Below, piece by piece: positions 15,744-22,857 of a stretch of 28,036 nt of DNA (the first letter of the stretch is position 1; every line of letters starts with the position of its first letter). The position numbers and the translations under genes were made by a program. A model generated the notes under the pieces. It did not search any database. It was not told the DNA's origin and saw only the letters and a program-made list of their open reading frames with translations. The stretch lies in the NCBI GenBank assembly GCA_910587705.1, contig CAJUMX010000024.1, positions 1 to 28,036 on the forward strand. Reading direction: 5' to 3'. Origin of the DNA: an uncultured Oscillibacter sp. Lineage in GTDB: Bacteria; Bacillota; Clostridia; Oscillospirales; Oscillospiraceae.

Positions 15744-16318
15744 AACTGGTAAAACGAAACGACGGTGGCCCCGTGGAACCGGAGGAGGACGTCACGCCCA
15801 CGGGAAAGAAGCCCGTGGTAGTCTATATCATGGTGCTGTTCATCGCGGCCTTTTTGCTGATGGCCTGGTCCTTCGCCTCCCACCAGCGGAGCAATACGGA
15901 GGCCATTGGCGAGCTCCAGAGCTCCGTCACCGCCATGCGGGGGGTGCAGGACCGGGTGGTCAACCTGGAAAAGCAGCTGGGGGCGGCCCAAAACAAAATT
16001 CAGGACCTGGAACGCCAGGCGCAGCTGCGGGAATATGAGCTGGAAGCCAGCAGCCGTCACAGCCGGGCCTTGGAGGGCCTCTACGCTCTGGAGCGGCTCT
16101 ACCGTCAGGAAAGCCTGGAAAACTGCCGGAGCGTCATCGATATGATGGAGCAGGAGGACCTGGTGTCCTGTCTCAGCGATCAGCTCTCGGATTCGGAGCA
16201 GTCCCTTGGGCTGACCGTTTCCGCCCAGGAGCGCTACCAGCAGTTGAAGGAAGCGGTGGAGGCCCTGGAGGCGGAGGCCGCCCAGGCGGAAGCCGGGAAC
16301 CAAGAGGAGGCGGCGTGA
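15740..16318 (+). CDS. Single-pass membrane protein with extracellular coiled coil
   Basis: I do not recognise the family. The 192-residue protein has a charged cytoplasmic N-terminus (about 1-24), one transmembrane helix (about 25-45, VVVYIMVLFIAAFLLMAW) and a long helical, Gln/Glu/Leu-rich C-terminal part (about 55-190) with heptad-like spacing, so it should be a type II membrane protein with an external coiled coil. DivIC/FtsL-like proteins share this plan but are shorter. It starts within the parB stop (ATGA) and its own stop overlaps the next GTG. The four-gene coupling suggests a role at the membrane linked to chromosome segregation or division; that is inference. Confidence 0.8.
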   Translation: MKLVKRNDGGPVEPEEDVTPTGKKPVVVYIMVLFIAAFLLMAWSFASHQRSNTEAIGELQSSVTAMRGVQDRVVNLEKQLGAAQNKIQDLERQAQLREYELEASSRHSRALEGLYALERLYRQESLENCRSVIDMMEQEDLVSCLSDQLSDSEQSLGLTVSAQERYQQLKEAVEALEAEAAQAEAGNQEEAA

Positions 16319-16812
16319 AGCAGGTAAAGGCCCACTGGAAGGTCCTGGCCGCTGCGCTGGCCCTGGTTCTGTGGGCGGCGTGGTATTCCCGGCCTGTGGA
16401 CATTTACGGTCTGGGCATCGGCGAGCTGGAGATTGTGGACGTCTGGGTCGAGTATAACGAGCCCGGCCAGGGCACGGAAATCGCCTGGTGCGCCAGCACA
16501 AAGCCCGGAGACAGCCGGTGGCCGTCCGTTTTGGCAGAGCTGGAAGCCCTGCGGTTCCGCCGCCTACCGGGCAACCTGTTCCAGGAACTTTCCAGTAGCA
16601 GCGCAGACCGTCCGTCCCTGGATTGGGCGGCTGTCCTCCAGCTCACAGACCGGGCGGGCCGGTGCATGAGGCTGCAAATAGGCGCGGGAAAGCCCTGCTA
16701 TACCTCCCTCCATACAGGCCGTTATCTTTCCATGTCCCTTCCCGGCGGTGAGGAAGCCGCCCAATCCCTGGCGGAGCGTTTTCGGTTTTTGCTGGCGTCC
16801 GATGGAGGATAG
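16315..16812 (+). CDS. Membrane-anchored protein of unknown function, WYxRPxDxY family (member 1)
   Basis: The 165-residue protein has an N-terminal hydrophobic segment (about 8-24, VLAAALALVLWAAWY) directly followed by WYSRPVDIYGL. A roughly 135-residue mixed alpha/beta domain, presumably outside the membrane, follows and includes VLAELEALRFRRLP. The same order, with VWYARPLDAYDL and VLERMEDIRFHRNP, appears in the protein at 24517-25038, so the two are paralogues. The GTG start overlaps the upstream stop (GTGA), placing it as the last gene of the parA-parB run. No Cys lipobox is visible. I do not recognise a named domain and assign no function. Confidence 0.8.
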   Translation: MKQVKAHWKVLAAALALVLWAAWYSRPVDIYGLGIGELEIVDVWVEYNEPGQGTEIAWCASTKPGDSRWPSVLAELEALRFRRLPGNLFQELSSSSADRPSLDWAAVLQLTDRAGRCMRLQIGAGKPCYTSLHTGRYLSMSLPGGEEAAQSLAERFRFLLASDGG

Positions 16813-16849
16813 GGCAAGTTCTATCGGCAGAAGGGCAATTCCGGGGGAA

Positions 16850-16878
16850 CGGGCCGCCGAGGGCGGCGGCCCCTACGG
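16850..16878 (-). repeat. REP-like palindrome (minus orientation)
   Basis: CGGGCCGCCGAGGGCGGCGG followed by CCCCTACGG, a consensus copy. It is flanked by two copies of TTCTATCGGnAGAA (16819 and 16883), a short motif that also follows the palindrome near 22321. Confidence 0.93.
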
Positions 16879-16905
16879 GGTGTTCTATCGGTAGAAAGGC
16901 CATAT

Positions 16906-17036
16906 ACTTCTTTTTCTCTTTTGGACCGTGCACGGCCCGTTTTCTCTTTTTCTTCTGGAAGAAAAAGAGAAAATGGGGGGTGCATTGCACCAGCCATCGC
17001 TGGTCGCCAATCCGCCCCCGCCCGAAGGGCGAGTAC
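16906..17036 (+). repeat. Composite multi-hairpin repeat, short form (copy 1)
   Basis: Consecutive hairpins: CCGTGCACGG; a 16-bp stem TTTTCTCTTTTTCTTC / GAAGAAAAAGAGAAAA (16940-16973); GGTGCATTGCACC; ACCAGC-CATC-GCTGGT; and CGCCCGAAGGGCG ending in AGTAC. It is nearly identical to 25978-26106. It lies between the par operon and parS 4/serS, so 16813-17106 is entirely repeat, parS and the serS leader. Confidence 0.92.
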
Positions 17037-17042
17037 ACCCCT

Positions 17043-17058
17043 CGTTTCACGTGAAACA
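17043..17058. promoter_or_regulatory. parS site 4
   Basis: CGTTTCACGTGAAACA matches the parS consensus at 15 of 16 positions, with the mismatch at the first base. It follows the composite repeat by 6 nt and precedes serS by about 50 nt. Confidence 0.92.
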
Positions 17059-17106
17059 CTTCAAACATATCATATTGTTTAATATTGAAGAAAGAAGGAA
17101 ATCATC

Positions 17107-18411
17107 ATGCTTGATATCCGCTTCATCCGGGAAAACCCCGAAGCCGTCAAGGAGAACATCCAAAAGAAATTCCAGGAAGAAAAACTCCCCCTGGTGGACG
17201 AGGTCATCGACCTGGACGCCAAGCGCCGCTCCGCCATCGCCGAAGCGGACCAGCTCCGCTCCAACCGCAACACCCTCTCCAAGCAAATCGGCATGCTCAT
17301 GGGCCAGTCCAAAAAGGACCCCTCCAAGCTCCAGGAGGCCGAGGCCGTCAAGGCCCAGGTGAAGGAGCAGGCGGACCGTCTGGCGGAGCTGGAGAAGCAG
17401 GAAAACGAGCTGGAAGCGGAGCTTCACAAGCGGATGCTGCTGATCCCCCAGATCATCGACCCCTCCGTCCCCATCGGCAAGGACGACAGCGAAAACGTGG
17501 AGGTCCAGCGCTTCGGCGAGGCCAAAACCCCGGACTTCCCCATCCCCTATCACACGGAAATCATGGAGTCCTTCGGCGGCATCGACCTGGACGCTGCGGG
17601 CCGGGTCTCCGGCAACGGCTTCTATTATCTCCTGGGCGACATCGCCCGGCTCCATGAGGCGGTGTTGGCCTATGGCCGGGACTTCATGATCGCCAAGGGC
17701 TTTACCTACTGCATCCCCCCCTTCATGATTCACGGAAACGTGGTGGAGGGCGTCATGAGCCAGACGGACATGGACGGCATGATGTACAAAATCGAGGGGG
17801 AGGACCTCTACCTCATCGGCACCAGCGAACACTCCATGATTGGCCGGTTCATCGACCAGATTCTCCCCGCCGGGAACCTACCCCAGACCCTGACCTCCTA
17901 CTCCCCCTGCTTCCGCAAGGAGAAGGGCGCCCACGGCATCGAGGAGCGGGGCGTGTACCGCATCCACCAGTTTGAAAAGCAGGAGATGATCGTGGTCTGC
18001 AAGCCCGAGGAGTCCAAGGACTGGTACGAAAAGCTGTGGCAGTTCTCCGTGGAGCTGTTCCGGTCCCTGGACATCCCCGTGCGGCAGCTGGAGTGCTGCT
18101 CCGGCGACCTGGCGGATTTGAAGGTCAAGTCCTGCGACATTGAGGCCTGGTCCCCCCGGCAGCAGAAATACTTCGAGGTCTGCTCCTGCTCCAACCTGGG
18201 CGACGCCCAGGCCCGGCGGCTGCGGATTCGCTACAAGGACGAGTCCGGCAAGACTCAGCTGTGCCATACCCTCAATAACACCTGCGTGGCCCCGCCCCGG
18301 ATGCTGATTGCCTTCCTGGAAAACAATCTCCAGGCCGACGGCACCGTGCTGATTCCCGAGGTCCTCCGTCCCTACATGGGCGGCACGGAAAAGCTGGTCC
18401 CCCAGAAGTAA
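17107..18411 (+). CDS. serS: Seryl-tRNA synthetase
   Basis: The 434-residue class II synthetase starts MLDIRFIRENPEAVKENI, followed by the long antiparallel coiled-coil arm (about 25-110) that grips the tRNA-Ser variable arm. The catalytic core has TSEHSMIGRF, motif 2 around FRKEKGAHGIEERGVYRIHQ (about 269-288), and motif 3 near NNTCVAPPRMLIAFLEN. It charges tRNA-Ser, and tRNA-Sec where present. AAGGAAA precedes the ATG. Clostridial serS is often preceded by a T-box, but I see none in the roughly 50 nt between parS 4 and the start. An AT-rich run at 17060-17090 may hold its promoter, though I find no convincing -35/-10 pair. Confidence 0.96.
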   Translation: MLDIRFIRENPEAVKENIQKKFQEEKLPLVDEVIDLDAKRRSAIAEADQLRSNRNTLSKQIGMLMGQSKKDPSKLQEAEAVKAQVKEQADRLAELEKQENELEAELHKRMLLIPQIIDPSVPIGKDDSENVEVQRFGEAKTPDFPIPYHTEIMESFGGIDLDAAGRVSGNGFYYLLGDIARLHEAVLAYGRDFMIAKGFTYCIPPFMIHGNVVEGVMSQTDMDGMMYKIEGEDLYLIGTSEHSMIGRFIDQILPAGNLPQTLTSYSPCFRKEKGAHGIEERGVYRIHQFEKQEMIVVCKPEESKDWYEKLWQFSVELFRSLDIPVRQLECCSGDLADLKVKSCDIEAWSPRQQKYFEVCSCSNLGDAQARRLRIRYKDESGKTQLCHTLNNTCVAPPRMLIAFLENNLQADGTVLIPEVLRPYMGGTEKLVPQK

Positions 18412-18454
18412 GACCCCGTTGCCGTGCACAAAACCAGAACAAATACCAGGGTAT

Positions 18455-18476
18455 AGAGCGTAATAAAGCTCTTTTT
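18455..18476 (+). terminator. Weak rho-independent terminator after serS
   Basis: A 5-bp stem AGAGC/GCTCT with an 8-nt loop is followed by TTTT. The stem is short, so efficiency may be low. Confidence 0.5.
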
Positions 18477-18477
18477 G

Positions 18478-18505
18478 GTACCTTTTTCTCACGAGAAAAA
18501 GGTAC
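18478..18505. repeat. Near-perfect 28-bp palindrome between serS and the SLH gene
   Basis: GTACCTTTTTCTC and GAGAAAAAGGTAC are 13-bp arms separated only by AC. The sequence resembles the pyrimidine/purine stem of the composite repeat. It may act as a second terminator or a cruciform; the function is unknown. Confidence 0.7.
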
Positions 18506-18538
18506 ACCCGTCTGGAGCCGATAGAAAGGACTTGAACG

Positions 18539-19570
18539 ATGAAACGTATTGCCGGACTGATTTTAACGGCTGTATTCCTGTCTGTCCTCTGTATCCCTTG
18601 CGCCGCAGCGGATACAGGGCGGACCTACCCCGGCTTTTCCGACGTGGCGGAGGGAAGCGCCTCCTACGAGGCTATTAAACTCTGTTACGAGCGGGGCTTG
18701 ATGAACGGCACCTCTGAAACAACATTCAGCCCACAGGGAAAGCTGAACGTGGCTCAGCTGGTGGTGCTGGCGGCGCGGCTGTACAATCTCCAAAACGGCG
18801 GCGGCGGCACGGTCCCAGACCTGCCGGACCTGGGTCAGCCTTACCTCCGGTTCTATGACAGTGAGGGAAATCTCTTCGCCTCCTTCCACTCGCCGCAGGA
18901 GCTCCAGTTCAACGCCGGGGAACAGCCCTACATCTCCCTCAGCAACGCTTCCGACGACCCCGACCTTCCCGAGACCTGCAAGCTGGAAATCGGCTTTGAG
19001 GGCTATAACCACGTCAAAACCTTCCAGGGCGTGAAGGAATCCCACCAAAGCGTACCCGGAACAATGAACCAGGGCTACGTGGGAACGGGCTACCGCTTCG
19101 CGGACCCGGACGCGGCCTCCTTTACCATGCTCCCCGGCATACAGTATGTGGAGCAGTACAAGGAAGCCTGGTGGTTCCCCGCCGTCTTTTACTTGGGCAG
19201 CGAGGGGGTCATGGGCTTCGACGGCGAGCTGGTCTACCGGGCCAGCGGCGGGAACAACGGAGACGGCAGCGGCTACGACCCGGCGGTCCGCTTCTCCAGG
19301 GACAACGCCACCCGCTCCCTCTTCGCCTGGCTGGTGGAGCGGGCCTCCGGAGAGCTGGAGGCCATCAACGAGACTGTCACCGTCCCCGACGTGAACCCCG
19401 ACGAGACCCTGGACGCCGCCGCCATCCTCCGGCTCTATCAGGCGGGGGTCCTCACCGGGGTAGACCAGGCCGGGAACTTCGGCGGGGACAAAGAGCTGAC
19501 CCGGGCGCAAGCCGCCATCATGCTGGCAAGGGTGCTGGACCCCGCCCTGCGGGTCCGGTCGGGCGGATAA
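18539..19570 (+). CDS. Secreted protein with S-layer homology (SLH) motifs
   Basis: The 343-residue protein has a signal peptide (MKRIAGLILTAVFLSVLCIP, cleavage likely after CAAA near 24). An SLH motif follows (GFSDVAEGSASYEAIKLCYE, then RGLMNGTSETTFSPQGKLNV, about 31-80). A second SLH-like stretch near the C-terminus is AILRLYQAGVLTGVDQAGNF...ELTRAQAAIMLARVL (about 297-337). The central 200 residues (beta-rich by appearance, with aromatic-rich YKEAWWFPAVFYLG) match nothing I recognise. SLH domains bind secondary cell-wall polymers, so it is likely surface attached; three SLH repeats are usual for tight binding and I see two. AAAGGAC precedes the ATG. Confidence 0.85.
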   Translation: MKRIAGLILTAVFLSVLCIPCAAADTGRTYPGFSDVAEGSASYEAIKLCYERGLMNGTSETTFSPQGKLNVAQLVVLAARLYNLQNGGGGTVPDLPDLGQPYLRFYDSEGNLFASFHSPQELQFNAGEQPYISLSNASDDPDLPETCKLEIGFEGYNHVKTFQGVKESHQSVPGTMNQGYVGTGYRFADPDAASFTMLPGIQYVEQYKEAWWFPAVFYLGSEGVMGFDGELVYRASGGNNGDGSGYDPAVRFSRDNATRSLFAWLVERASGELEAINETVTVPDVNPDETLDAAAILRLYQAGVLTGVDQAGNFGGDKELTRAQAAIMLARVLDPALRVRSGG

Positions 19571-19622
19571 GGCCCTCCCGTCCGTAGTAATCTTATCACA
19601 TTATACGAAAGGGAATCGAATT

Positions 19623-20018
19623 ATGGCAGAAAAGACCTCCGGCTTCCTGGCGGAATTCAAAACCTTCATCGCCCGGGGCAACGTGATGGACATGGCGGTA
19701 GGCGTCATCATCGGCGGAGCCTTCTCCAACATCACAACTTCTCTCATCAACGACATCGTGATGCCGGTGTTGGGCATCTTCACCAGCTCCGTCTCCTTTG
19801 CCGAGCTGCACGTGAACATCGGCCCCGCCGTGGTCACCTACGGCAACTTCATCCAGGCGGTCCTGAACTTCCTCATCATGGCCCTGGTGGTCTTTTGCCT
19901 GGTGAAGGCCCTGAATCGCTTCCACAAGAAGAAGGAAGCCGCTCCCCTGCCCCCGCCGGGCCCCTCCGCTGAGGAGAAGCTGCTGACGGAAATCCGGGAC
20001 CTGTTGAAGGAGAAATGA
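19623..20018 (+). CDS. mscL: Large-conductance mechanosensitive channel MscL
   Basis: The 131-residue protein matches MscL. The N-terminal amphipathic helix and first transmembrane helix contain FKTFIARGNVMDMAVGVIIG (about 12-31) and GAFSNITTSLINDIVMPVLG. A periplasmic loop, TM2 (about 75-98, FIQAVLNFLIMALVVFCLVK) and a cytoplasmic helix (SAEEKLLTEIRDLLKEK) follow. It forms a homopentameric pore that opens under membrane tension and relieves hypo-osmotic shock. AAAGGGAA precedes the ATG. The stop overlaps the rsmG start by one base (TGATG), so the two are probably co-translated. Confidence 0.95.
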   Translation: MAEKTSGFLAEFKTFIARGNVMDMAVGVIIGGAFSNITTSLINDIVMPVLGIFTSSVSFAELHVNIGPAVVTYGNFIQAVLNFLIMALVVFCLVKALNRFHKKKEAAPLPPPGPSAEEKLLTEIRDLLKEK

Positions 20019-20713
20019 TGGAAGCCATCCTCCGGGAGGGCCTGACGGCCCTCTCCCTCCCCACGGAGGGAATCCCGGCCCTGCTCCGCTATTGGGAGCT
20101 GCTGGCGGAGAAAAACAAGGTCATGAACCTCACCGCCATCACGGACCCCGCCGAGGCGGCAAGGCTTCACTTCCTGGACAGCGCCGCCCTGCTGGCCCTG
20201 GCGGACCTCCGGGGGAAAACCGTGGTGGACGTGGGGACCGGGGCGGGCTTCCCGGGCCTGCCCTTGAAAATCCTGGAGCCCTCCATCCAATTGACCCTGC
20301 TGGACGCCCAGCGCAAGCGGGTGGACTTCCTTCGAGAGGTCTGCGGGGAGCTGGGGCTGGAGGACGTGGACTGTGTCCATGGCCGGGCGGAGGAATTCGC
20401 CCAGCAGCACCGGGAAACCTTTGACCTTGCGGTGAGCCGGGCGGTGGCGGCCCTGCCGGTGCTGGCGGAGCTGTGCCTGCCCCTGGTAAAGACGGGGGGC
20501 CAATTCCTGGCCATGAAGTCTGTGGACAGCAATGAGGAGCTAAACGCCTCCGAGAGGGCGGCGGGCGTGCTGGGAGGGCGGCTGGAAAAGCCCCTGGACT
20601 ATGTAATTTCCGGCACAAATATCCCCCGCCGGCTGGTAATTCTTACAAAAATAGAGGAAACACCAAAAAAATATCCCAGAACGTTTGCAAAGATCAAGAA
20701 GAATCCGCTATAA
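20018..20713 (+). CDS. rsmG: 16S rRNA (guanine527-N7)-methyltransferase RsmG (GidB)
   Basis: The 231-residue protein carries YWELLAEKNKVMNLTAITDP, HFLDSAALL and the SAM-binding loop VVDVGTGAGFPGLPLKIL (about 68-85), followed by LLDAQRKRVDFL and AVSRAVAALPVLAELCLPLV, all typical of RsmG. It methylates G527 of 16S rRNA using SAM. Tandem ATGs lie at 20015 and 20018; I prefer the second for its 5-nt spacing from AAGGAG (20007-20012). rsmG usually lies with parA-parB near the replication origin; here it sits 4 kb downstream of parB. The minD promoter is inside its last codons. Confidence 0.95.
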   Translation: MEAILREGLTALSLPTEGIPALLRYWELLAEKNKVMNLTAITDPAEAARLHFLDSAALLALADLRGKTVVDVGTGAGFPGLPLKILEPSIQLTLLDAQRKRVDFLREVCGELGLEDVDCVHGRAEEFAQQHRETFDLAVSRAVAALPVLAELCLPLVKTGGQFLAMKSVDSNEELNASERAAGVLGGRLEKPLDYVISGTNIPRRLVILTKIEETPKKYPRTFAKIKKNPL

Positions 20714-20714
20714 T
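20685..20714 (+). promoter_or_regulatory. Sigma-A-type promoter of the MinD-like gene
   Basis: TTGCAA at 20685-20690, an 18-nt spacer and a perfect TATAAT at 20709-20714, overlapping the rsmG stop codon. Confidence 0.72.
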
Positions 20715-20754
20715 AGAAGGTGCGAAATCAGCGTTTGGAAGGGAGGCGCGTTCC

Positions 20755-21501
20755 ATGGCGGGCCAGTGCGTTGCCGTGGTCTCCGGCAAGGGGGGCACGG
20801 GCAAGACCTCCTTCACCGCCGGGGTGGGCTCCGCCCTGGCGCAGATGGGGCAGAAGGTGCTGTGCGTGGACTGCGACGTGGCCCTGCGGAACCTGGACCT
20901 GGCCCTGGGGCTGACGGACAAGGCCATTATGGACTTCACCGACGTGGCCCAACAGCGCTGCGCGCTGGAGGTGGCGGCGGTGGAGCACCCGGACCTTCCG
21001 GGCCTCTTCCTGCTGACGGCCCCCACCCGAAGCCGGGGCCGCCCGGTGACGGAGGAGCAGATGTCCCTTCTGCTGGAGGCCGCCCGGCAGCGATTTGACT
21101 ACTGCTTTTTAGACGCTCCGGCGGGCTTAGACAGCGGCTTTCAGCTGGCCACCTGCGGGGCGGACCGCTGCGTGGTGGTGGCCACGGCGGACGCCTCCTC
21201 CCTGCGGGACGCCCAGCACACGGTGATGGAGCTGCACCGCTTCCCCACCGGGCGGCTGCACCTGACGGTGAACCGGGTGCGAAGGAAGATGCTGCGCAGC
21301 ATGCACGCCACCATCGACGACGCCATTGACCGGGCGGGCCTTCCTCTCATCGGGGTCATCCCGGAGGACGACGCCCTGCCCCTCTCCTTAAACAAGGGGG
21401 TGCCCCTGCTTTTAAGCAGCAGCCAGGGGGCGGCGGCGGCCTACCGAAACATTGCCAAGCGGCTCCAGGGGCAGAAGGTCCCCCTGCTGCGAATCCGATA
21501 A
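20755..21501 (+). CDS. MinD-type ParA/MinD family ATPase
   Basis: The 248-residue protein has the deviant Walker A GKGGTGKT at 11-18 (MAGQCVAVVSGKGGTGKTSF), the switch region VDCDVALRNLDLALGL (MinD: DxDxGLRNLD) and Walker B YCFLDAPAGLDSGF. The LRNLDL motif marks it as MinD rather than Soj. MinD places MinC at the membrane to block FtsZ rings away from midcell. The C-terminus (NIAKRLQGQKVPLLRIR) is basic and could be a short amphipathic membrane helix, but it is atypical. No minC or minE is in the window. GGGAGG precedes the ATG. The call of MinD is likely; a MinD-like regulator is the alternative. Confidence 0.82.
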   Translation: MAGQCVAVVSGKGGTGKTSFTAGVGSALAQMGQKVLCVDCDVALRNLDLALGLTDKAIMDFTDVAQQRCALEVAAVEHPDLPGLFLLTAPTRSRGRPVTEEQMSLLLEAARQRFDYCFLDAPAGLDSGFQLATCGADRCVVVATADASSLRDAQHTVMELHRFPTGRLHLTVNRVRRKMLRSMHATIDDAIDRAGLPLIGVIPEDDALPLSLNKGVPLLLSSSQGAAAAYRNIAKRLQGQKVPLLRIR

Positions 21502-21510
21502 GACAACGCT

Positions 21511-21527
21511 CCGGCGGTCTCCGCCGG
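21511..21527. other. GC-rich hairpin between the MinD-like gene and mgsA
   Basis: CCGGCGG-TCT-CCGCCGG, a perfect 7-bp stem without a T-run, 9 nt after the stop codon. It may protect the 3' end of the upstream mRNA or attenuate readthrough. Confidence 0.5.
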
Positions 21528-21552
21528 TTATGAATACAGAAAGGAGCATGAC

Positions 21553-21969
21553 ATGAACATCGCGCTAATGGCCCATGACAACAAGAAGGAGCTGATGGTC
21601 CAATTCTGCACCGCCTACGCCGGGATTCTGGCCCGGCACCAGCTCTATGCCACCAATACCACCGGACACATGATCGCAGATTCCACGGGCCTGGATGTCC
21701 ACTGCTTCCTGACCTACGCCCACGGCGGCAGCCAGCAGATTGGGGCCCGCATCTCCTATAACGAGTTTGACCTGGTGCTGTTCTTCAACGACCCCGCCAG
21801 CGAGGAGCGGGCGGAGGACATCTCCTACATCTCCCGCCTCTGCGACCAAAACCGGGTCCCCTTCGCCAGCAACATCGCCACGGCGGAGATGCTGGTCCTG
21901 GGCCTGGCCCGGGGCGATCTGGACTGGCGGCTCATCGTCAACCCCTCCACCTCCCGCCCCTTGGCCTGA
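21553..21969 (+). CDS. mgsA: Methylglyoxal synthase-family protein with altered active site
   Basis: The 138-residue protein matches methylglyoxal synthase along its length: NIALMAHDNKKELMVQFC, LYATNTTGHMIADSTGLDV, QQIGARISYNEFDLVLFFND and NIATAEML. The family converts dihydroxyacetone phosphate to methylglyoxal and phosphate in the cytoplasm. In E. coli the catalytic base is Asp 71 in SGPMGGDQQ; the equivalent segment here is TYAHGGSQQ, with Ser 60 at the Asp position, and the SGP phosphate loop is replaced. The other acidic residues (Asp 9, Asp 80) are kept, but ATGTTG has become ATNTTG. It may be inactive or use another substrate. AAAGGAG precedes the ATG. It follows the MinD-like gene, as in other Firmicute rod clusters. 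Confidence 0.82.
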   Translation: MNIALMAHDNKKELMVQFCTAYAGILARHQLYATNTTGHMIADSTGLDVHCFLTYAHGGSQQIGARISYNEFDLVLFFNDPASEERAEDISYISRLCDQNRVPFASNIATAEMLVLGLARGDLDWRLIVNPSTSRPLA

Positions 21970-22194
21970 CGTTTCGAAGGCTGTAAGGCCCTTCGCGCAC
22001 GGAAAGCGAGGTCTTTCGAGCATCAGGGCCGCCTTGGCAAGGCCGGCAAAAGAACGTTCGTTTGCACCGGGCGTTCCTTCAAGCCGGACCAACAGCAGCC
22101 GGAAACGGTTTTTTTAAGGGGTTTTGGAGGTTCCTTGTATTCGTTTGCCCAAAATCAGGATTCCCAGATAATGGTTATTTGCCAGAGGTGGGGA
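21970..22194. other. Non-coding region after mgsA, possible weak terminator
   Basis: No gene is evident. CCG-GAAA-CGG followed by seven T (22099-22115) could be a minimal terminator, but the stem is only 3 bp. The rest is GC-rich up to 22090 and then changes to mixed composition. It begins the roughly 890-bp gene-free stretch before the hisS leader. Confidence 0.4.
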
Positions 22195-22317
22195 ACGGGC
22201 CATGAATCGTATGGAGGTTCCGGGGAGACGGGCCGCCGAGCACCCGCAAGGGGTATGCCGCCGCCGTAAGCGGCAAAGCCCTGGGGAACGGGCCGCCGAG
22301 GGCTGCGGCCCCTACGG
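22195..22317 (-). repeat. REP-like palindrome interrupted by a 60-bp insert
   Basis: GGGCCATGAATCGTATGGAG and GTTCCGGGGAGACGGGCCGCCGAG lead into an insert of small hairpins (CCCGCAAGGGG; GCCGCCGTAAGCGGC). The palindrome then restarts as GGGAACGGGCCGCCGAGGGC and ends CCCCTACGG. GGGCCGCCGAG occurs on both sides of the insert as a direct repeat. The same interrupted form occurs at 25061-25157. Confidence 0.88.
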
Positions 22318-22376
22318 TGGTCTATCGATAGAAGGGCAGTCCCGGAAAAAAGCGGACATCCACCCCCTACCACCAG

Positions 22377-22810
22377 ATGAGCGGCAGCGGAAAGAGGAGC
22401 TGGTCCATTCGTCGAGGAACAAACCCCCGCTCAATCCAATTGCGCGTGGGAAGTCATTCTGGCTCCGCCATTCATTCAGCCGCGCCCCCGTATCGTCCCC
22501 CGTTACTTCTTTTTCTCTTTTGGACCGTGCACGGCCCGTTTGTCTCCGGCCTAAGAGCCGCCGCTTCGCGGCGGTTGGCCTCCGACACGCGCCTGCGGGC
22601 GCAGTCTCTTTTTCTTCTGGAAGAAAAAACCGGGGCCCCCGCCGCAACGTAAGCGTAGCGGTTGCGGTGGGGAGAGGAGGAAGGAACGGAGCAGAACGCA
22701 GTCCTCGCCGTTAGGCGGGGACGGAGTGGGCGGAGTTTCTTCCGACGACATGGGGGGTGCATTGCACCAGCCATCGCTGGTATCCATTCCCCCCCGCCCG
22801 CAAGGGCAAG
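22377..22810 (+). repeat. Composite multi-hairpin repeat, long form (copy 2)
   Basis: It starts with a module ATGAGCGGCAGCGGAAAGAG (22377 on) shared with 25849. Then come the CCGTGCACGG hairpin, extra hairpins absent from the short form (GCCGCCGCTTCGCGGCGG; CGCCTGCGGGCG), part of the pyrimidine/purine stem, and more extra hairpins (CCGCAAC...GTTGCGG; TCCTCGCCGTTAGGCGGGGA). It ends with the common TGCATTGCA and ACCAGCCATCGCTGGT hairpins. No protein-coding gene is supported here. Confidence 0.88.
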
Positions 22811-22822
22811 CAAAAAGCCCGC

Positions 22823-22851
22823 TTGACAAGTCAAGCAAAAACGCATATAAT
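22823..22851 (+). promoter_or_regulatory. Consensus sigma-A promoter of the T-box/hisS transcript
   Basis: TTGACA at 22823-22828, a 17-nt spacer and TATAAT at 22846-22851. All 12 consensus bases are present; the predicted start is near 22858. Confidence 0.93.
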
Positions 22852-22857
22852 CACAAC

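Noticed and set aside
16974..17060. Short open frame beginning MGGALHQPSLV in each composite repeat copy
   Set aside because: Three of the four copies encode MGGALHQPSLV and the copy at 26045 encodes MGGAMNQPSLV, but the start is inside hairpins, there is no ribosome site at proper spacing, the downstream residues diverge at once, and conservation is explained by the DNA palindromes.
17059..17106. T-box or other riboswitch upstream of serS
   Set aside because: The leader after parS 4 is only about 48 nt, AT-rich, with no T-box sequence or terminator.
22202..22714. Open frames of 90-170 codons in the gap before the hisS leader
   Set aside because: They run through repeat modules and hairpins in several frames, with no recognisable protein motif and no ribosome site.
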